Shown: positions 47,210 through 58,044 of the stretch, in pieces
Layout of the letters: each line of letters begins with the position of its first letter
Numbering within the stretch: position 1 is the first letter of the stretch
Assembly (NCBI GenBank): GCA_051294375.1
Contig: CM119265.1
Location: 15,290,963 to 15,354,962 of the forward strand
Direction of reading: 5' to 3'
From: Paraspadella gotoi
Taxonomy: Eukaryota > Chaetognatha
DNA length: 64,000 nucleotides
Translations under genes and position numbers: made by a program
Notes under the pieces: generated by a model
The model's input: only the letters and a program-made list of their open reading frames with translations
Told to the model about the DNA's origin: nothing
Database searches by the model: none

Positions 47210-48155
47210 GATAGAAAAGTCAGAAAGTGAAATCAAAACCTTAAACATTGCATTTTCCTTGAACGGATTTTCCCTTTTCCTTTCCTGCTTTAACCCTTTC
47301 GCCCGATTCCGCCGTGAACGTGCTCGCCATCCGTGGTTTGTGACTCGCGGTGAGACGTAAAAAAGAAAAAAAAGAGAAAAGAAATAAAAGAAAAAGAAAA
47401 AGAAAACAGACAACGCGATCATTTCTTGGTCTCACCAAAAAAAAAAAAATGCTGACGAACGGGTTTTTCTTTCTTTCTTTTTTTTTTATTTTCCAAAATA
47501 GGACGAGGTTTCGTCGTCATATTCGTCGTCGTCCTCGAGGTCGTCGTCAACTTCGTCGTCGTCGGCTTCGTCGTCGTCATCTTCGTCGTCGTCGGCTTCG
47601 TCCCTGGCGGCGTTATCTTCGATGTCGCGGTTATCTCGGTCGTCGTAAATTCGAGCCTCTTCGGTCACTGTCGTCGTCGTTAAGGTCGTCGTCGTCGTCG
47701 TCTTTTTCGTCGTCTTCGCTACCGACATCGTCGTCGTCGTTATCGTCGTCATCCTCGTCGTCGTCTTCGTGCGTGAGAAACGGTCATCTAATATTAAGAA
47801 TAGAGTCATGTCCGCTTTTATCTTACACCCCCCCTTTTCTGCTCGGTCTCTCGCCTTACAATCATATATGCTCTGACCTTAACCGCTTCCTCCGCGGCTC
47901 ACCCTTCGCACCCTCCCACTCCTTCCACTTCCAGTCACTCGTCTCCCACCCTCCTTCCTCACCCCTCGACCTCTTCCCCCCATTTTCGTTTTCAGCAAAT
48001 CTCCGGCCATTTGCCTCATTCGACCCGCCCCGCCTTTTTCCCGCCACGGCTGGTCATCTCATTCTTTTTAAATGGCGCCGAAATTTTTTCCGTGCCAGCG
48101 GTTGCTTGGCACGTCGCCCCGCGTTCGTTGAAACCGTCGTTGCCGTCCGTCCCGT
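47210..48155. other. Intergenic with (TCG)n block
   Basis: A-rich at 47358-47450 and (TCG)n/(GTC)n at 47510-47770. 48043-48155 resembles 54933-55012 (see findings). No gene recognised. Confidence 0.6.
47510..47770 (+). repeat. (TCG)n/(GTC)n trinucleotide block
   Basis: Long interrupted TCG array; the reverse frame is Asp/Glu- or Thr-rich. Confidence 0.9.
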
Positions 48156-48255
48156 NNNNNNNNNNNNNNNNNNNNNNNNNNNNNNNNNNNNNNNNNNNNN
48201 NNNNNNNNNNNNNNNNNNNNNNNNNNNNNNNNNNNNNNNNNNNNNNNNNNNNNNN

Positions 48256-48755
48256 AGATGGATGACATCTTCTTGGCCCTCCTCACTGCAGCCCTTCCCA
48301 CCACTGTCCGCGAACACGTCCAGAAGGAAGACGAAAGTCTTGACTCTGTGGCAAAAACAGCCACCACCTTCTACACGCCCTCGGGACAGCTACGGAATCA
48401 GTCGGCGGCCGTCAATGCCGTCCAGTTTACAGCGGCGTTCGAGGAAACCTCGGATGAGTCGCTGGAACCTCCAGAGGAATTCGCGGACGATGAAACTGAA
48501 ACAGTGCCGATGTCATATGCCAATGCAGTTAAACGAACCTATTCTAAACCGCCGCTACGCCTACGCACACAACAACAACAGCGTCGACCACAACAACAAC
48601 AACAACGACTCCATCAAACGCAATTCCGTAGGCAGAATCCGGTCCCGCCTGGTGAGAATAGATGCGTTTTCCACTACATCTATGGCACAAGGGCACGGCA
48701 ATGTGATGGACCACCTTGCAGCATGGCGTCAAACACCAACGCCGGCGGCCGCTAG
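48256..48755 (+). CDS. Body B gag, C-terminal part
   Basis: Open for 166 codons from the gap (DDIFLALLTAALPTTVREHV at the start) to TAG at 48753-48755. It contains a Gln-rich linker (QQQQRRPQQQQQ) and the CHCC finger C-x2-H-x9-C-x4-C (48663-48719) in place of the usual CCHC. This finger form is known for the CsRn1 clade. The pol frame overlaps its last 40 bases in the -1 frame. Confidence 0.85.
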
Positions 48756-49081
48756 TCGCCCGCGTCGCCGGCCGAACTGAATCAAAACTCTTTTACCTGC
48801 GCGACGCGGACGCCGGCGTAGAGTGGCTCGTTGATGGAGGCTCAGAGGCAACTCTCCTGCCCGCGACGGAAGCTGACCGCGCCTGGGCAGCATCCAACCC
48901 TGCCACCATCAAGGCGGCGCTTGACGCCGCCAACTTCCCAAAACTCCACGCCGCAAACGACACGCCAATCAAGATCCATGGACTCCGAGAAATGCAGATC
49001 CGTCTCGGCGGCCGAGCGTACCCTTACCTCGTTGCCATCGCCGATGTTGCCACGCCCATTCTCGGAGCCAGACTTCCTTGA
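48716..49081 (+). CDS. Body B aspartic protease region
   Basis: Open for 121 codons, overlapping the gag end in the -1 frame. The active-site block reads WLVDGGSEATLLP (Asp codon 48833-48835), where most retroelement proteases have D-T/S-G. The flap/C-terminal half has KIHGLREMQIRLGG and VATPILGA. It would mature the Gag and Pol polyproteins. A frameshift after ILGA ends the frame; homology continues to about 49265 (RRYLLNLDDFSVIAGHAGDG). Confidence 0.75.
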   Translation: MQHGVKHQRRRPLVARVAGRTESKLFYLRDADAGVEWLVDGGSEATLLPATEADRAWAASNPATIKAALDAANFPKLHAANDTPIKIHGLREMQIRLGGRAYPYLVAIADVATPILGARLP

Positions 49082-49265
49082 TGGAGCACCACCTCGGCGT
49101 CGACCATCGACGCCGTTACCTGCTCAACCTTGATGACTTCAGCGTCATCGCCGGCCATGCTGGCGATGGTGCCACAACATCACCCTGCGTCCATCATGTC
49201 CGCGACGCTTACTCAGCACTGTTGGACGAGCGACCAGAACTGACCAAGCTCGTCTTACGCGACAC

Positions 49266-50450
49266 CACCAAAACATGGGGTTGAGCATCATATCCCCACC
49301 AAAGGTCCACCCGTCCACGCCCGCGCTAGACGCCTTGCCCCTGACCAACTCGCCGCCGCCAAGGCGGAGTTCAAGAAAATGGAGGAGCTCGGCATCATCC
49401 GCCGCTCCACTTCCGCTTGGGCGTCTCCTCTTCACGTCACACGCCAAACCGGACGGCTCCCTCCGCCCATGCGGCGATTACCGGCGCCTCAATGCGCCAC
49501 CATCGACGACCGTTACCCATACGCCACATCATGGACTTTAATGCGGACATTGCGGGAAAAACTGTCTTCTCCAAGATTGACTTATGTAAGGGATACCATC
49601 AGATCCCGTCGCCAGGGAAGACCGCCACAAAGACCGCCATAATCACGCCCTTTGGTCTTTGGGAATTTGACTTCATGCCTTTTGGGCTTAAAAACGCTGC
49701 CCAAGACTTTCAACGGATGATGACCAGGTCCTCAACGGCGTACCGCATGTCTTCATTCTATCTGGACGACCTCCTGGTCGCCTCCGAGTCCCACGAGGAA
49801 CATCTTGAGGACCTCAAGCGGGTCTTCAACGCCCTCGCTAATAACGGCCTCGTCGTCAACCGCGCCAAATGTGTATTTGGCGCCACAAGCCTGGAATTCC
49901 TTGGTTACCATGTTGACCCATGGCATCAGCCCACTCCCGACAAAGGTTGAGGCGATCCGCAGCATGGCCACGCCCACCTCCATCAAGGAACTAAAGCGGT
50001 TCCTTGGCATGCTGAATTACTACCGGCGCTTCATCCCTCACGCGGCCCATCACCGGGCCCCTCTCTACGAACTCCTCAAGGGCAAGCGGCGCCCCTTCAA
50101 TTGGGAGCGCCACAAGACGCCGCCTTTACAGCTATCAGAACGCCCTTGCCGACGCCACGCTCCTGGTCCATCAATTGACAGCGCCCCACTTGCTTTGACA
50201 GTCGACGCCTCCGACATCGCCATTGGCGCTGTCCTGGAACAACGCGTTGAGGAGGTGTGGCAGCCACTGGGTTTCTTCTCAAGAACTCTCAAAGGCTCAC
50301 AAACCAAAATGGCCGCCTTTCGATAAAGAGCTGTACGCCGCCCACCCGCGCATCCGCCACTTCCGACCATACATCGAGGGACGCCGTTTTACGCTATTCA
50401 GTGATCACATTTCTCTCGTCCCTGCCCTCCGGAAGAAGGCAGAGCCACAC
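49266..50450 (+). pseudogene. Body B reverse transcriptase and RNase H (frameshifted)
   Basis: RT pieces: EEL GIIRRSTSAWASPLHV, FNADIAGKTVFSKIDLCKGY, PFGLWEFDFMPFGLKNAAQD and the catalytic box YLDDLLVAS (49760-49786). RNase H pieces: LTVDASDIAIGAVLEQ with the first Asp, KELYAAH with Glu, and LFSDHISLVPAL. About eight single-base indels against body C break the frame. Confidence 0.82.
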
Positions 50451-51539
50451 ACGATGCGCCAAACGTACCAGCTTGCCGGAATCGCCGAATTCACCGGCAC
50501 ATCCGGCACATCGCCGGAAAAGCCAATGTCGTAGCCGACGCCCTCTCCCGACCAAACGGAGCACCAGCCGCTGAAACAGCTGACGCCCAAACCGAAGCGC
50601 CAGTCACATCTTCCAACAGCGCCGACAGGGCCATCATAAACCAGGACCAGAAGTCACGTGAACTGGAAGACGTCATCGCCACCGTCAATGCCATTGGCTC
50701 AATGAGCGTCAACCTCGAGGCAATGGCGGTGGAACAAACAACGACACAGATGTGCAGCGCCTTCTCAATGATCCCCATACAGCGCTGCGACTCAAACGGG
50801 TCAACATCGGCAACACCTCTCTCATTTGCGACACTTCCGGCGCCCGTGCGCGGCCCTTGGTCCCGGAAACGTGGCGCCGCCGCATCTTTGAGGCGACCCA
50901 CAACATCGGCCATCCCGGCGTCAAAGCGTCCAAGAACCTCGTTACCAAACGTTTCGTCTGGCCCTCCATTACCAGCGATGTTGGCAGATGGGCGGCGGCG
51001 TGCGACGCATGTCAGCGCTCCAAGGTACAGACTCATGTGCGGGCACCCCTCCAAGCCTTCCAGCCACCCGTCAAACGTTTTGCGCATGTCCATGTCGACC
51101 TTGTGGGTCCACTCCCTCCTGCAGCCGGCCACACCCATCTACTAACCATCATCGATCGTTTCACGCGCTGGCCAGAAGTAGCACCCTGCGCGACACCACA
51201 GCCGCAACCATCGCCAACGCCTTCCTCCTCAACTGGGTCGCTCGCTTTGGCGTACCCTCCGTCGTCACAACGGATCGCGGCGCCCAATTTACTTCTGAAT
51301 TGTGGCGCAAGTGGCAACCATCGTCGGATTCAACCCAGCAACAACGACAGCATACCACCCCCAAGCAAACGGGATGGTCGAACGCCTCCACCGGACATTG
51401 AAGGCATCTCTGCGTGCACGGTGCGATGCAGCTGGAAACAATTGGCTGCAGCAGCTTCCTTGGACACTACTCAGTCTCCGCGCAACTCCTCGTGACGACA
51501 CGGACATCTCTCCGGCAGAGCTGGCGCTGGGCGAGACGA
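50451..51539 (+). pseudogene. Body B integrase (frameshifted)
   Basis: HNIGHPG...CDAC zinc finger and VDLVGPL in one frame (50752-51180). A missing base near 51187 and another near 51309 move TTDRGAQF and NGMVERLHR to other frames. It ends at the 25-N gap within the post-core region. Confidence 0.82.
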
Positions 51540-51940
51540 NNNNNNNNNNNNNNNNNNNNNNNNNACCTGCTCAACCTTGATGACTTCAGCGTCATCGCCG
51601 GCCACGCTGGCGATGGTGCCGCAGCATCACCACGCGTCCATCATGTCCGCGACGCTTACTCAGCACTGTTGGNNNNNNNNNNNNNNNNNNNNNNNNNNNN
51701 NNNNNNNNNNNNNNNNNNNNNNNNNNNNNNNNNNNNNNNNNNNNNNNNNNNNNNNNNNNNNNNNNNNNNNNNNNNNNNNNNNNNNNNNNNNNNNNNNNNN
51801 NNNNNNNNNNNNNNNNNNNNNNNNNNNNNNNNNNNNNNNNNNNNNNNNNNNNNNNNNNNNNNNNNNNNNNNNNNNNNNNNNNNNNNNNNNNNNNNNNNNN
51901 NNNNNNNNNNNNNNNNNNNNNNNNNNNNNNNNNNNNNNNN

Positions 51941-52803
51941 GGGTTGAGCATCATATCCCCACCAAAGGTCCACCCGTCCATGCCCGCGCTAGACGCCTCG
52001 CCCCTGACCAACTCGCCGCCGCCAAGGCGGAGTTCAAGAAAATGGAGGAGCTCGGCATCATCCGCCGCTCCACTTCCGCTTGGGCGTCTCCCCTTCACGT
52101 CACGCGCAAACCGGACGGCTCCCTTCGACCATGCGGCGATTACCGGCGCCTAAATGGTGCCACCATTGACGACCGTTACCCGATTCGCCACATCATGGAC
52201 TTTAATGCGGACATTGCGGGAAAAACCGTCTTCTCCAAGATCGACTTATGCAAGGGATACCATCAGATCCCCGTCGCCAGGGAAGACCGCCACAAGACCG
52301 CCATCATCACCCCCTTTGGTCTTTGGGAATTTGACTTCATGCCTTTTGGGCTGAAAAACGCTGCCCAAGACTTCCAACGGATGATGGACCAGGTCCTCAA
52401 TGGCGTACCGCATGTTTTCATCTACCTGGACGACCTCCTGGTCGCCTCCGAGTCCCACGAGGAACATCTTGAGGACCTCAAGCGGGTCTTCAATGCCCTC
52501 GCCAATAACGGCCTTGTCGTCAACCGCGCCAAATGCGTATTTGGCGCCAAAAGTCTCGAATTCCTCGGCTACCATGTTGACCGCAATGGCATCAGCCCAC
52601 TTCCGACAAAAGTCGAGGCGATCCGCAGCATGGCCACGCCCACCTCCATCAAGGAACTACAGCGGTTCCTCGGCATGCTGAATTACTACCGGCGCTTTAT
52701 TCCTCATGCCGCCCATCACCTGGCCCCTCTCTACGAACTCCTCAAGGTCAAGCGCGCTCCTTCATTGGGCAGCGCCAACATGACGCCGCCTTTGAACAGC
52801 TAG
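51941..52803 (+). CDS. Body C reverse transcriptase
   Basis: Open for 288 codons. It begins VEHHIPTKGPPVHARARRL and has the RT fingers and palm (PDGSLRPCGDYRRLN, KIDLCKGYHQIPVA), PFGLWEFDFMPFGLKNAAQ, the catalytic box FIYLDDLLVAS near 52420-52450, and the thumb motif LEFLGYHVDRNGISP...KRFLGM-type (here QRFLGMLNYYRRFIPHA). It copies the element RNA into DNA. A small indel near 52765 separates it from RNase H. Confidence 0.9.
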
Positions 52804-52819
52804 TCAAGAACGTCCTCGC

Positions 52820-54813
52820 GCGTTCCGACCTTACGCTTTCCTGGTCCATCCAATCGACAGCGCCCACTCTGCTTTTGACAGTCGGATCCGCCTCCGACGT
52901 CGCAAATGCGCCGTCTTGGAAACAACGCGTTGAGGAGGTGTGGCAGCCACTGGGTTTCTTCTCACGAACTCTCAAAGGATCACAAACCAAGTGGCCGCCT
53001 TTCGATAAAGAGCTGTACGCCGCCCACGCCGCCATCCGCCACTTCCGACCATACATCGAGGGACGCCAATTCACGCTATTCAGTGATCACATCTCTCTCG
53101 TCCCTGCCCTCCGGAAGAAGGCAGAGCCACACACGATGCGCCAAACGTACCAGCTTGCTGGAATCGCCGAATTCACCGGCGACATCCGGCACATCGCTGG
53201 AAAAGCCAACGTCGTAGCCGACGCCCTCTCCCGACCAAACGGAGTACCAACCGCTGAAACAGCCGGCGCCAGAAGCGGCGCCCAAACCGAAGCGCCAGTC
53301 ATATCTCCCGACAGCACCGACAGGGCCACCATAAACCAGGACCGGAAGTCGCGCGAACTGGAAGACGTCATCTCCACCGTCAACGCCATCGGCTCAATGA
53401 GCGTCAACCTCGAGGCAATGGCGGTGGAACAAACAACCGACACGGATGTGCAGCGCCTTCTCAATGATCCCCATACAGCTCTGCGACTCAAACGGGTCAA
53501 CATCGGCAACGCCTCCCTCATCTGCGACACTTCCGGCGCCCGTGCGCGCCCATTGGTCCCAGAAACGTGGCGCCGCCGCATCTTCGAGGCGACCCACAAC
53601 ATCGGCCATCCCGGCGTTAAAGCATCCAAGAACCTCGTTACAAAACGTTTTGTCTGGCCCTCCATTACCAGCGACGTTGGCAGATGGGCGGCGGCGTGCG
53701 ATGCGTGTCAGCGTTCCAAGGTACAAACTCATGTGCGGGCGCCTCTCCAAGCCTTCCAGCCGCCCGCCAAACGTTTTGCGCATGTCCATGTCGACCTTGT
53801 TGGTCCACTCCCTCCTGCAGCCGGCCACACCCATCTACTGACCATCATCGATCGTTTCACGCGCTGGCCCGAAGTAGCACCTCTGCGAGACACCACAGCT
53901 GCAACTGTCGCTAACGCCTTCCTCCTCAACTGGGTTGCTCGCTTTGGCATACCCTCCGTCGTCACAACGGATCGCGGCGCCCAATTTACATCTGAATTGT
54001 GGCGCCAAGTGGCGACCATCGTTGGATTCAACCCAGCAACAACGACAGCATATCACCCCCAAGCAAACGGGATGGTTGAACGCCTCCACCGGACATTGAA
54101 GGCATCCCTGCGCGCACGGTGCGATGCAGCTGGAAACAACTGGCTGCAGCAGCTTCCTTGGACACTACTCAGTCTCCGCGCAACTCCTCGTGATGAACAC
54201 GACATCTCTCCGGCAGAGTGGCGGCTGGTGCGGAACGCTGCGCCCTCCTGGCCAACTACTTCCGGTTCCGCCAACCGACGCGGACGCGGAATCCCGCGCC
54301 AGCGTGCTGAAAGAACTGCGCGCCGATGTCGCTCTGATGCAGCCTCTGCCGGCCACCTGGCATTCGGCGCCAACTCCACGGATCCCCAAAACGCTTGCCG
54401 ACACCTCCCGCGTCTACATCCGGCGCGATGGCCACACAGCGCCGCTCCAGCCGGTCTACGATGGCCCGTATGACATCACCGAGAAAAGTGACAAAACTTT
54501 CAAAGTGGTTATTCCTGGGCGTGGCGTTGAAACTATCTCGGTCGACCGCCTCAAACCAGCGTTCCAGGCGCAAGACCTGCCGCCGCTGACGCCACCACAG
54601 GCGCCAAGGCGTGGTCGACCACCCAAACTTCCCCCGCCCCCGCCGATTGACAATCCACCTGCAGCAGATTCAATGCCGCAACTGGTGCCGCCACCTCCGC
54701 CGGCAACGCCGACAATAATTCCAATCATGCGGCGTCAAAGAAATCAGGTCCCAGGCCTCACCAATATCCTTCCGACGATGCTACAGCCACCAGAAGATGA
54801 CGAAGATCAATGA
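52820..54813 (+). CDS. Body C RNase H, integrase and C-terminal tail
   Basis: RNase H: disrupted DASD box near 52880, then KELYAAHAAIRHFRPYIEG and LFSDHISLVPAL. Integrase: HNIGHPG, CDAC, VDLVGPL, TTDRGAQF and NGMVERLHR, all in one frame from about 52920 to 54200. After 54200 the frame moves, and the tail reads VYDGPYDITEKSDKTFKVV and DRLKPAFQAQDLPP, then a Pro-rich basic stretch and EDDEDQ stop at 54811-54813. The YDGPY-type block is the integrase C-terminal GPY/F module. The two halves overlap, so one or two indels explain the split. Confidence 0.88.
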
Positions 54814-54932
54814 CTCTCAGCCTTCCTCCTCCNNNNNNNNNNNNNNNNNNNNNNNNNNNNNNNNNNNNNNNNNNNNNNNNNNNNNNNNNNNNNNNNNNNN
54901 NNNNNNNNNNNNNNNNNNNNNNNNNNNNNNNN

Positions 54933-55924
54933 CCGCCGGCTGGTCATCCATTCTTTTTAATGGCGCCGAATTTTTCCGCCGCTTTGGCCGTCGCCCGCGT
55001 TCGTTGACGTCGTCGTCGTCGTCGTCGAAGTCGACATTGTCATCGTCTTCGTCGGCATTTTCACTGTCGTTGTCGTCACCTTCGTACTTTGGGTTTGGGG
55101 CGCTTCTCCTCGGGCGTCGCTGATTATTCGACTGTATCCACGGATGCTGAGGTCGATCCATACGGACCCATGCTGCAACAACTCTGCCGCCGCCGCCACC
55201 GCAGCCGACGCAGCACCCACCATCTCCAGCAAATCACTCTGTCGGCGGCGAGATCCACCAGATCTCGTTTCTCTTATTTTGTCTCATTTTTTTGACTTGG
55301 ATGGAGGATGAAGAGGACGGGGACCAGCGCGTCGAAGCAGGTGCCGAGAAGACAAAAGTCGTTTTTTAAACAATGGTGGCCGAGATGAGAGAGAGACGAG
55401 AGATGACGAGAGATGAGATGAAGGAGAGATGAGACGAAGCAGATGCAGATGAGACGTTGAGTAGACTGAGAAGCAGACACGCAATGAGCAGAGAGAGAGA
55501 ATGTTTCAAATTCTGTAAGGGGAAAAAACGGGCGATGATATACGTGACGGTTTGTAATGTAATGTGATGTATGATATATTGAATCTCTATCACTTGCTTT
55601 GCAAGAAAACGGACATTTGAAGAAAAAATATTTTTAAACATAATATCTTGATATTATCCTCAATCCTCATTTATCAATAAAAAGGATACATTCCATTTTT
55701 TTCAATTTTGACTACTTATTTACTTTTTATGGATGTAACTACATATAACATACATACATCCGGGGCTTCGCTCTTTCACTCTCTTCAATGACCAGGTTCT
55801 TTGCTCTTTTGGTTCGAGGCCTTTGCTATTTTGGCTTCACTATCGTCAGGGGTCTTCACTCGCGCCTTCCCATTCCTCTTTTGACCAATTTAACGCAGCT
55901 AATTCCCGACTCTCGCTTACCTTA

Positions 55925-55926
<2 letters not shown>
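54933..55926. other. Intergenic
   Basis: 54933-55012 repeats 48043-48155 with indels. (GTC)n at 55002-55028. GAGATGA-type repeats at 55385-55500. No gene recognised. Confidence 0.55.

Positions 55927-56019
<93 letters not shown>
55927..56019 (+). repeat. (CT)n microsatellite
   Basis: Nearly perfect CT run of about 93 bases. Confidence 0.97.
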
Positions 56020-56022
<3 letters not shown>

Positions 56023-56998
56023 CTTCCTTCTTTTTTTAAATGGTGACCATCGACTTAATTTACGGTCGAGTTTCTTGGGGAGTGAGAGAAAGAGAGATAG
56101 AGAGAAGGAATAAGAATGGAGCAAAGAAACTATTTTAAAGAAAGGAAATGTAAAAGAAAATGTTTCGCCGTCCTGGAGGAGCCAGTGTCTTAATCAGGAC
56201 TCGGAGAAAAAAAAGAGTAAATGACTGTAAAGAAAAAGTGTGATTGAAAATTATGTCGATGTTTTCTTTTTTAAATCTGGCTTGAACTAGTTGGCCTATC
56301 AACTAAGAAACAAGGTTATAAAATTATGTATATGCATGAGGAAAAAGTAAAAACAATAAGATAAACGAAACAAGAGACAAAGACAGAAAAACTAATGATT
56401 GTGACTTCGAGAAAGAGAAAAGACGAAAAAAAAAAGGCTGAGCTGAGAACAAAAGAGAAAAGGGGAAAATATGAAGGCCGAAGGAAACCTAAAAAAAAAA
56501 ACCGATGATGAGGGAAGGAAAGAAACACCGAGGAAGAGACATAGACGCGATGAAGAAATAAAGCAAAAAGCCCCAAAAAAAGGAAAAAAAGGAAAACGAG
56601 AAAATATGGGCAGCAAAAGATGGCGACAAAAGAAAAAAAAAGAACAGTGAGATGATAAAAAAAAAGAAGGAAAAGGGTTGAGAGAAGTGAGGGAGGAAAA
56701 AGAAGAATGGGAGATGGAGGGATGGAGGAAAGAAGAGAACCCAGTGACTAAGGGGAGAAAGAAAAGAAGGAAAAGGGATGAGAGAAGGGAGGGAGGAAAA
56801 AGAAGAATGGGAGATGGAGGGATGGAGGAAAGAAGAGAACCTAGTGACTAAGGGCAGAAAGAAAAAAGGAAAAAGGAGGCGAAGCGATAATTAGCTTCGT
56901 TGACGTCAAAAACGCAATAAAAGGCCCAATATTGATTGATGCTAGCGATGATACGGAGAGCGAGGAGAAAAGAAGAATGGCACGGAGCGGAGCTTGTC

Positions 56999-57002
<4 letters not shown>
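56020..57002. other. Intergenic, purine-rich
   Basis: The + strand is A/G-rich from 56060 to 56875. It contains a 100-bp tandem duplication (56664-56868). Confidence 0.65.
56664..56868 (+). repeat. 100-bp tandem duplication
   Basis: AAGAAGGAAAAGGG...GGAGATGGAGGGATGGAGG...CCTAGTGACTAAGGG occurs twice with a period of about 100 bp and few differences. Confidence 0.9.

Positions 57003-57089
<87 letters not shown>
57003..57089 (+). repeat. (CT)n microsatellite
   Basis: Unbroken CT run of about 86 bases. Confidence 0.97.
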
Positions 57090-57091
<2 letters not shown>

Positions 57092-58044
57092 CTTTTCCTC
57101 CCTCCCGACCACACCGGCCTCCCATTCCGCGGCAAGGCCGACTCTAAATTAACAAGTGTCCGTCCAACTCTCTGCCTCTTCATTAAACGCCGTATGGCTT
57201 CATGAAGATTGAGGATGCGTAAGAAACGCGTTTCAGTTTCCTGGAGAGAAAAACACGACGTTAAACGTTCCTCGTCGTCGTCGTCGTCGTCTTCGTTTCC
57301 GCCTGGCGTCGTCGTACTCGTCGTCGTCTTCGGCGTCGTTCTCCCCATTTGTAATAACCATTGCATGAATTTTAATCGCTCTTATTCTCTCCCGCTCTTT
57401 CATCGATTCCAGAGAGAAAACGACGACGACGACAACTCTGATTTTCCGAGACGAAGTCGATGACGAAGACGAAGATGACGACGACGACGATGACGACGAC
57501 GACGACGACGACCAACATTGACATGGCGATAACGGAACTTAACATGGATCAAGAACGAAAACGGAGGGGAAAAATGCACCGATAAAAAAAAAGTTTAGTT
57601 AAGCAACGTGACTCTGTCTGTCTGATATTTACGACATAGTCGGTGAAAACAAATCGGTATCTTTTTCTGTTCCCAGTTCATTCTGATTCAATGTGACATG
57701 TGACAGCCAAGGGTGACTCGTGATCTTGTGACTCGTCAAGTGAGGATGCTGTCTCCATAGGACTGCATCATTTGGCAACCCAAACTCTTCGAACCTTTGT
57801 CGGGTTTAAATTTTAAAAAAAGAAGCTGGCTGCTCGCAATTATTCGCACCCTTATTCCGACTGGTCGCAACTGGCCGGACTGCTCGCAATCCGCCCGGGA
57901 CTGTTCGCATTAGACCGAGCTTGATGTGGTGTTTTGTCGGCGACGAAACTTTCGTCTCCGAAAATGGAATCCCATAAAAATCAGCGGAGCGAAGAAAATG
58001 GCTCTGCCGCCCGATTCCTTCCCTTCTCTTCCTTTCTCTAGATT
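57090..58044. other. Intergenic with trinucleotide repeats
   Basis: (CGT)n at 57272-57300 and (GAC)n at 57418-57520, which are complementary repeats 120 bp apart. CTGCTCGCAA and GACTG(C/T)TCGCA words recur at 57820-57910. No gene recognised. Confidence 0.55.

Larger units (their letters stand above)
48256..51539 (+). mobile_element. Gypsy CsRn1-type body B (no LTRs)
   Basis: It runs from the last third of gag to within the region after integrase, between a 100-N gap and a 25-N gap. The domain order gag-PR-RT-RNase H-INT is complete for the part present. Many one-base indels relative to body C (for example in the RT at 49606 and 49722). Confidence 0.88.
51565..54832 (+). mobile_element. Gypsy CsRn1-type body C (no LTRs)
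   Basis: Starts in the segment between protease and RT (LLNLDDFSVIAGHAGDG), has a 268-N gap (51673-51940), then RT, RNase H and integrase to the pol stop. It ends in a 100-N gap 20 bp after that stop, where a polypurine tract and LTR would be expected. It is the best-preserved pol in the window. Confidence 0.88.
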
